Shown one piece after another: positions 61,828-64,000 of a DNA stretch of 64,000 nt. The stretch's first letter is position 1, and each line of letters begins with the position of its first letter. The position numbers were made by a program, and so were the translations under genes. This DNA comes from Bacteroidota bacterium (lineage in GTDB: Bacteria > Bacteroidota > Bacteroidia > B-17B0 > Aurantibacillaceae): the NCBI GenBank assembly GCA_025363015.1, contig JANYEQ010000035.1, positions 1 through 64,000 of the forward strand, read 5' to 3'. The notes beneath the pieces are model-generated. The model was not told the origin of the DNA. It did no database searches and saw only the letters and a list, made by a program, of their open reading frames with translations.

Positions 61828-63672
61828 ATGTGTGGAATTGTAGGATATATTGGTAACCGCGAGGCTTACCCTATTTTAATTAAAGGTTTACAACGTTTAG
61901 AATACCGTGGCTATGATAGCGCCGGCGTTGCAATGCTTGATAAAAAAGGCAATTTAAATGTATATAAACGCAAAGGTAAAGTTAGCGATTTGTTAGAGTA
62001 TGTAAAGGATGCAGATACCACTGGCAACATTGGTATAGGGCATACGCGTTGGGCTACCCACGGCGAACCCAACGATGTTAATTCGCACCCACACTATTCG
62101 CAAAGCAAAAATTTGGTAATGATACATAATGGCATTATCGAAAATTATTCCTCTATTAAAGCGGGATTAACAAAACGCGGACACACATTTTTATCGCAAA
62201 CTGATACCGAAGTTTTAATACATTTAATAGAAGAAGTACAACTACACGAAAAATGTAAATTAAGTGTAGCTGTGCAAACGGCCCTAAAACAAGTAATTGG
62301 GGCTTATGCCATTGTGGTATTAGATAAAAATGACCCTAATGTTTTAGTAGCCGCTAAAAAAGGTAGCCCTATGGTTATTGGCATTGGCGAAGATGATTTT
62401 TTTATTGCCAGCGATGCCTCTCCCATTATTGAATACACAAAAAATGTAGTGTATTTAGAAGATGAACAAGTAGCATCGTTACGCCGTGGCGAAGAATTAA
62501 AAATTCGCAATTTAAAAGATAAAGAAATTACACCATTTATTCAAGAGTTAACCTTAGAACTTGAATCGATTGAAAAGGGAGGTTACCCACACTTTATGCT
62601 AAAAGAAATATACGAACAACCTCGTTCGGTATTAGATAGTATGCGTGGGCGTTTAAATGCAAGTGCTGGCGAAATTAAATTAGGTGGGGTGGACGAACAT
62701 AAAAAGAAATTTGAAAAAGCAAAACGTATTATTTTTGTAGCCTGTGGTACCAGTTGGCACGCCTGTTTAGTGGGCGAATATATTTTTGAAGAATTAGCAC
62801 GAGTACCTGTAGAGGTTGAATACGCATCGGAATTTAGATACCGTAATCCTATCATTTACCAAGATGATATTGTAATTGCTATTTCGCAAAGTGGTGAAAC
62901 GGCCGATACTTTAGCGGCTATTGAATTAGCAAAATCAAAAGGAGCTACTGTTTTAGGGATTTGTAATGTAGTAGGTTCTTCCATTGCCCGTGCAACCCAT
63001 GGTGGTAGTTACACACACGCTGGCCCCGAAATTGGCGTAGCTTCTACCAAAGCATTTACAGCACAAGTAACAGTACTTACCTTAATGGCATTAGAAATGG
63101 CAAAGGCACGTGGTACTTTATCCGAAAGTCGTTTTCGCCAATTTTTATATGAAGTAGAAGCCTTGCCTACAAAAATAGAAGAGGTTTTAAAATTAAATAG
63201 CAAATTAAAAGAAATTGCATTTCAATACAAAGATACGAGCAATGCCTTGTACCTAGGGCGTGGCGTATCGTTTCCGGTTGCTTTAGAGGGCGCTTTAAAA
63301 TTAAAAGAAATCAGTTACATACATGCCGAAGGTTATCCAGCAGCAGAAATGAAACACGGCCCCATTGCTTTAATTGACGAAGAAATGCCCGTATTTGTAA
63401 TTGCTACTAAAGGTGCTAATTACGAAAAAGTAGTCAGTAACATACAAGAAGTAAAAGCACGTAAAGGCAAAATTATTGCGGTGGTTACTTCTGGTGATAA
63501 AGAAGTAAAACAAGTAGCCGATTATGTTATTGAAATACCTGAAACGGACGAATTATTAGTACCCATACTATCTGTAATACCTTGGCAGTTACTATCGTAT
63601 CACATTGCTGTAATGCGTGGTTGTAATGTAGATCAGCCACGTAACCTAGCAAAAAGTGTAACGGTTGAGTAA
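61828..63672 (+). CDS. glmS: Glutamine-fructose-6-phosphate aminotransferase
   Basis: GlmS makes glucosamine 6-phosphate from fructose 6-phosphate and glutamine, the first step to UDP-GlcNAc. The 614-residue enzyme starts MCGIVGYIG with catalytic C2 (after Met removal), has GHTRWATHGEP, HNGIIENY and SQTDTEVLIHL in the glutaminase domain, then two SIS domains with CGTSWHACL, SQSGETADTLAA and the end QPRNLAKSVTVE. It is complete. A terminator downstream serves the opposite gene. Confidence 0.98.
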   Translation: MCGIVGYIGNREAYPILIKGLQRLEYRGYDSAGVAMLDKKGNLNVYKRKGKVSDLLEYVKDADTTGNIGIGHTRWATHGEPNDVNSHPHYSQSKNLVMIHNGIIENYSSIKAGLTKRGHTFLSQTDTEVLIHLIEEVQLHEKCKLSVAVQTALKQVIGAYAIVVLDKNDPNVLVAAKKGSPMVIGIGEDDFFIASDASPIIEYTKNVVYLEDEQVASLRRGEELKIRNLKDKEITPFIQELTLELESIEKGGYPHFMLKEIYEQPRSVLDSMRGRLNASAGEIKLGGVDEHKKKFEKAKRIIFVACGTSWHACLVGEYIFEELARVPVEVEYASEFRYRNPIIYQDDIVIAISQSGETADTLAAIELAKSKGATVLGICNVVGSSIARATHGGSYTHAGPEIGVASTKAFTAQVTVLTLMALEMAKARGTLSESRFRQFLYEVEALPTKIEEVLKLNSKLKEIAFQYKDTSNALYLGRGVSFPVALEGALKLKEISYIHAEGYPAAEMKHGPIALIDEEMPVFVIATKGANYEKVVSNIQEVKARKGKIIAVVTSGDKEVKQVADYVIEIPETDELLVPILSVIPWQLLSYHIAVMRGCNVDQPRNLAKSVTVE

Positions 63673-63689
63673 AGTTTATTAAGAGAATT

Positions 63690-63718
63690 AAAAAAAGTTG
63701 GTAAATACACTACCAACT
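63690..63718 (-). terminator. Rho-independent terminator of the LRR gene
   Basis: AGTTGGTA and TACCAACT form an 8-bp stem with a 7-base loop; on the minus strand it ends in TTTTTTT. It overlaps the last codons of the LRR gene. Confidence 0.75.
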
Positions 63719-64000
63719 GCACCTACAGGGCGGACTAAAATAAATAACTGTTTTTGGAAGTAAAGCTTGTATGTTATCTTGATTAAGTTGTGGAATAAGA
63801 ATATTACGCAAATCCATTGATTTTAGTAGCGTTAAGTTTTTTAACGATTCGGGGAAATAACTTAAGTTATTGCTCCACAAATCGGCATATTCTAATTTTG
63901 TAAGTTTGCCAAAAGAGTAGGGCAGTTTATAAATTTCGTTTTGATTAAGGTTTAAGTATTTTAAATTTTCTAAATCACCAAAACTAGCAGGTAAAGTTTC
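63710..64000 (-). CDS. Leucine-rich repeat protein, 3' part (5' end outside window)
   Basis: On the minus strand an open frame runs in from the window edge for 96 codons to a TAG at 63710. It shows LRR units of about 23 residues: LPASFGDLENLKYLNLNQNE, LPYSFGKLTKLEYADLWSNN and FPESLKNLTLLKSMDLR. The end QALLPKTVIYFSPPCRCSW is Cys-rich. This track-missed gene is probably a protein-binding surface or cytosolic LRR protein; the start is unseen. Confidence 0.85.
   Translation of the reverse strand, partial: ETLPASFGDLENLKYLNLNQNEIYKLPYSFGKLTKLEYADLWSNNLSYFPESLKNLTLLKSMDLRNILIPQLNQDNIQALLPKTVIYFSPPCRCSW

Overview
The window is about 64 kb of AT-rich chromosome from a member of the Bacteroidota. 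Several independent signs agree. There is a GldH gliding lipoprotein, a protein with a type IX secretion (T9SS) C-terminal sorting domain, Bacteroidota-restricted families (DUF3127, DUF3822, DUF3078, HYC_CC_PP, CCC-motif membrane protein), a long-form NusB, very few Shine-Dalgarno-like sites, and a tmRNA whose tag reads GEENSYAMAA. The genus cannot be fixed from the sequence alone. No rRNA, tRNA, CRISPR array, prophage or transposase gene was seen.

Layout. 1-2883: thiamine operon (3' end of thiD, then thiE, thiG, thiH). 2944-6609: flavin reductase, transglutaminase-like protein, DUF3127 protein, asparaginase. 6606-10395 (minus): a compact five-gene envelope cluster that looks copper-related (HYC_CC_PP protein, HMA-domain protein, outer-membrane protein, MbnP-like lipoprotein, MbnH/MauG-like di-heme protein). 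10481-16306: thymidine kinase, M28 peptidase, metal-receptor protein, MerR regulator, gldH and ricT. 16475-27360: envelope and secretion genes (TolC, beta-propeller protein, two Skp/OmpH chaperones, AsmA-like protein, T9SS cargo). 27361-28261: a one-gene insertion with the anatomy of an integron gene cassette. 28262-31822: RluA-type pseudouridine synthase, argS, a small secreted protein, tmRNA. 31990-34298: a Fic protein and a lipoprotein beside the tmRNA. 34408-41098: DUF3822/rsmD, AAA ATPase, nusB, leucine dehydrogenase, paaD, mpl. 41192-43734: mntR and an Nramp-Usp fusion with a DtxR-type operator. 43890-47919: TIMP-like protein, uppP, etfB/etfA, bifunctional nuclease. 47920-49025: a decayed stretch. 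49026-64000: phosphorylase, PD40/SPOR-like protein, spermidine-synthase-like membrane protein, TSUP transporter, BadF-type kinase, SpoIID protein, DUF3078, DsbD, a cysteine-less LPD-like flavoprotein, glmS, and the 3' end of an LRR gene.

How genes work together. ThiD-ThiE-ThiG-ThiH cover the pyrimidine, thiazole and coupling steps of thiamine phosphate synthesis. MntR presumably represses the Nramp-Usp gene through the palindrome just upstream. EtfA/EtfB form one heterodimer. UppP, Mpl, SpoIID and GlmS all touch cell-wall synthesis or recycling. The most interesting items are the cassette with its attC-like 3' end, the palindromic repeats inserted in frame in thiD and thiE, the putative MbnP/MbnH-type copper cluster, and the LPD-like flavoprotein that has lost both redox cysteines.
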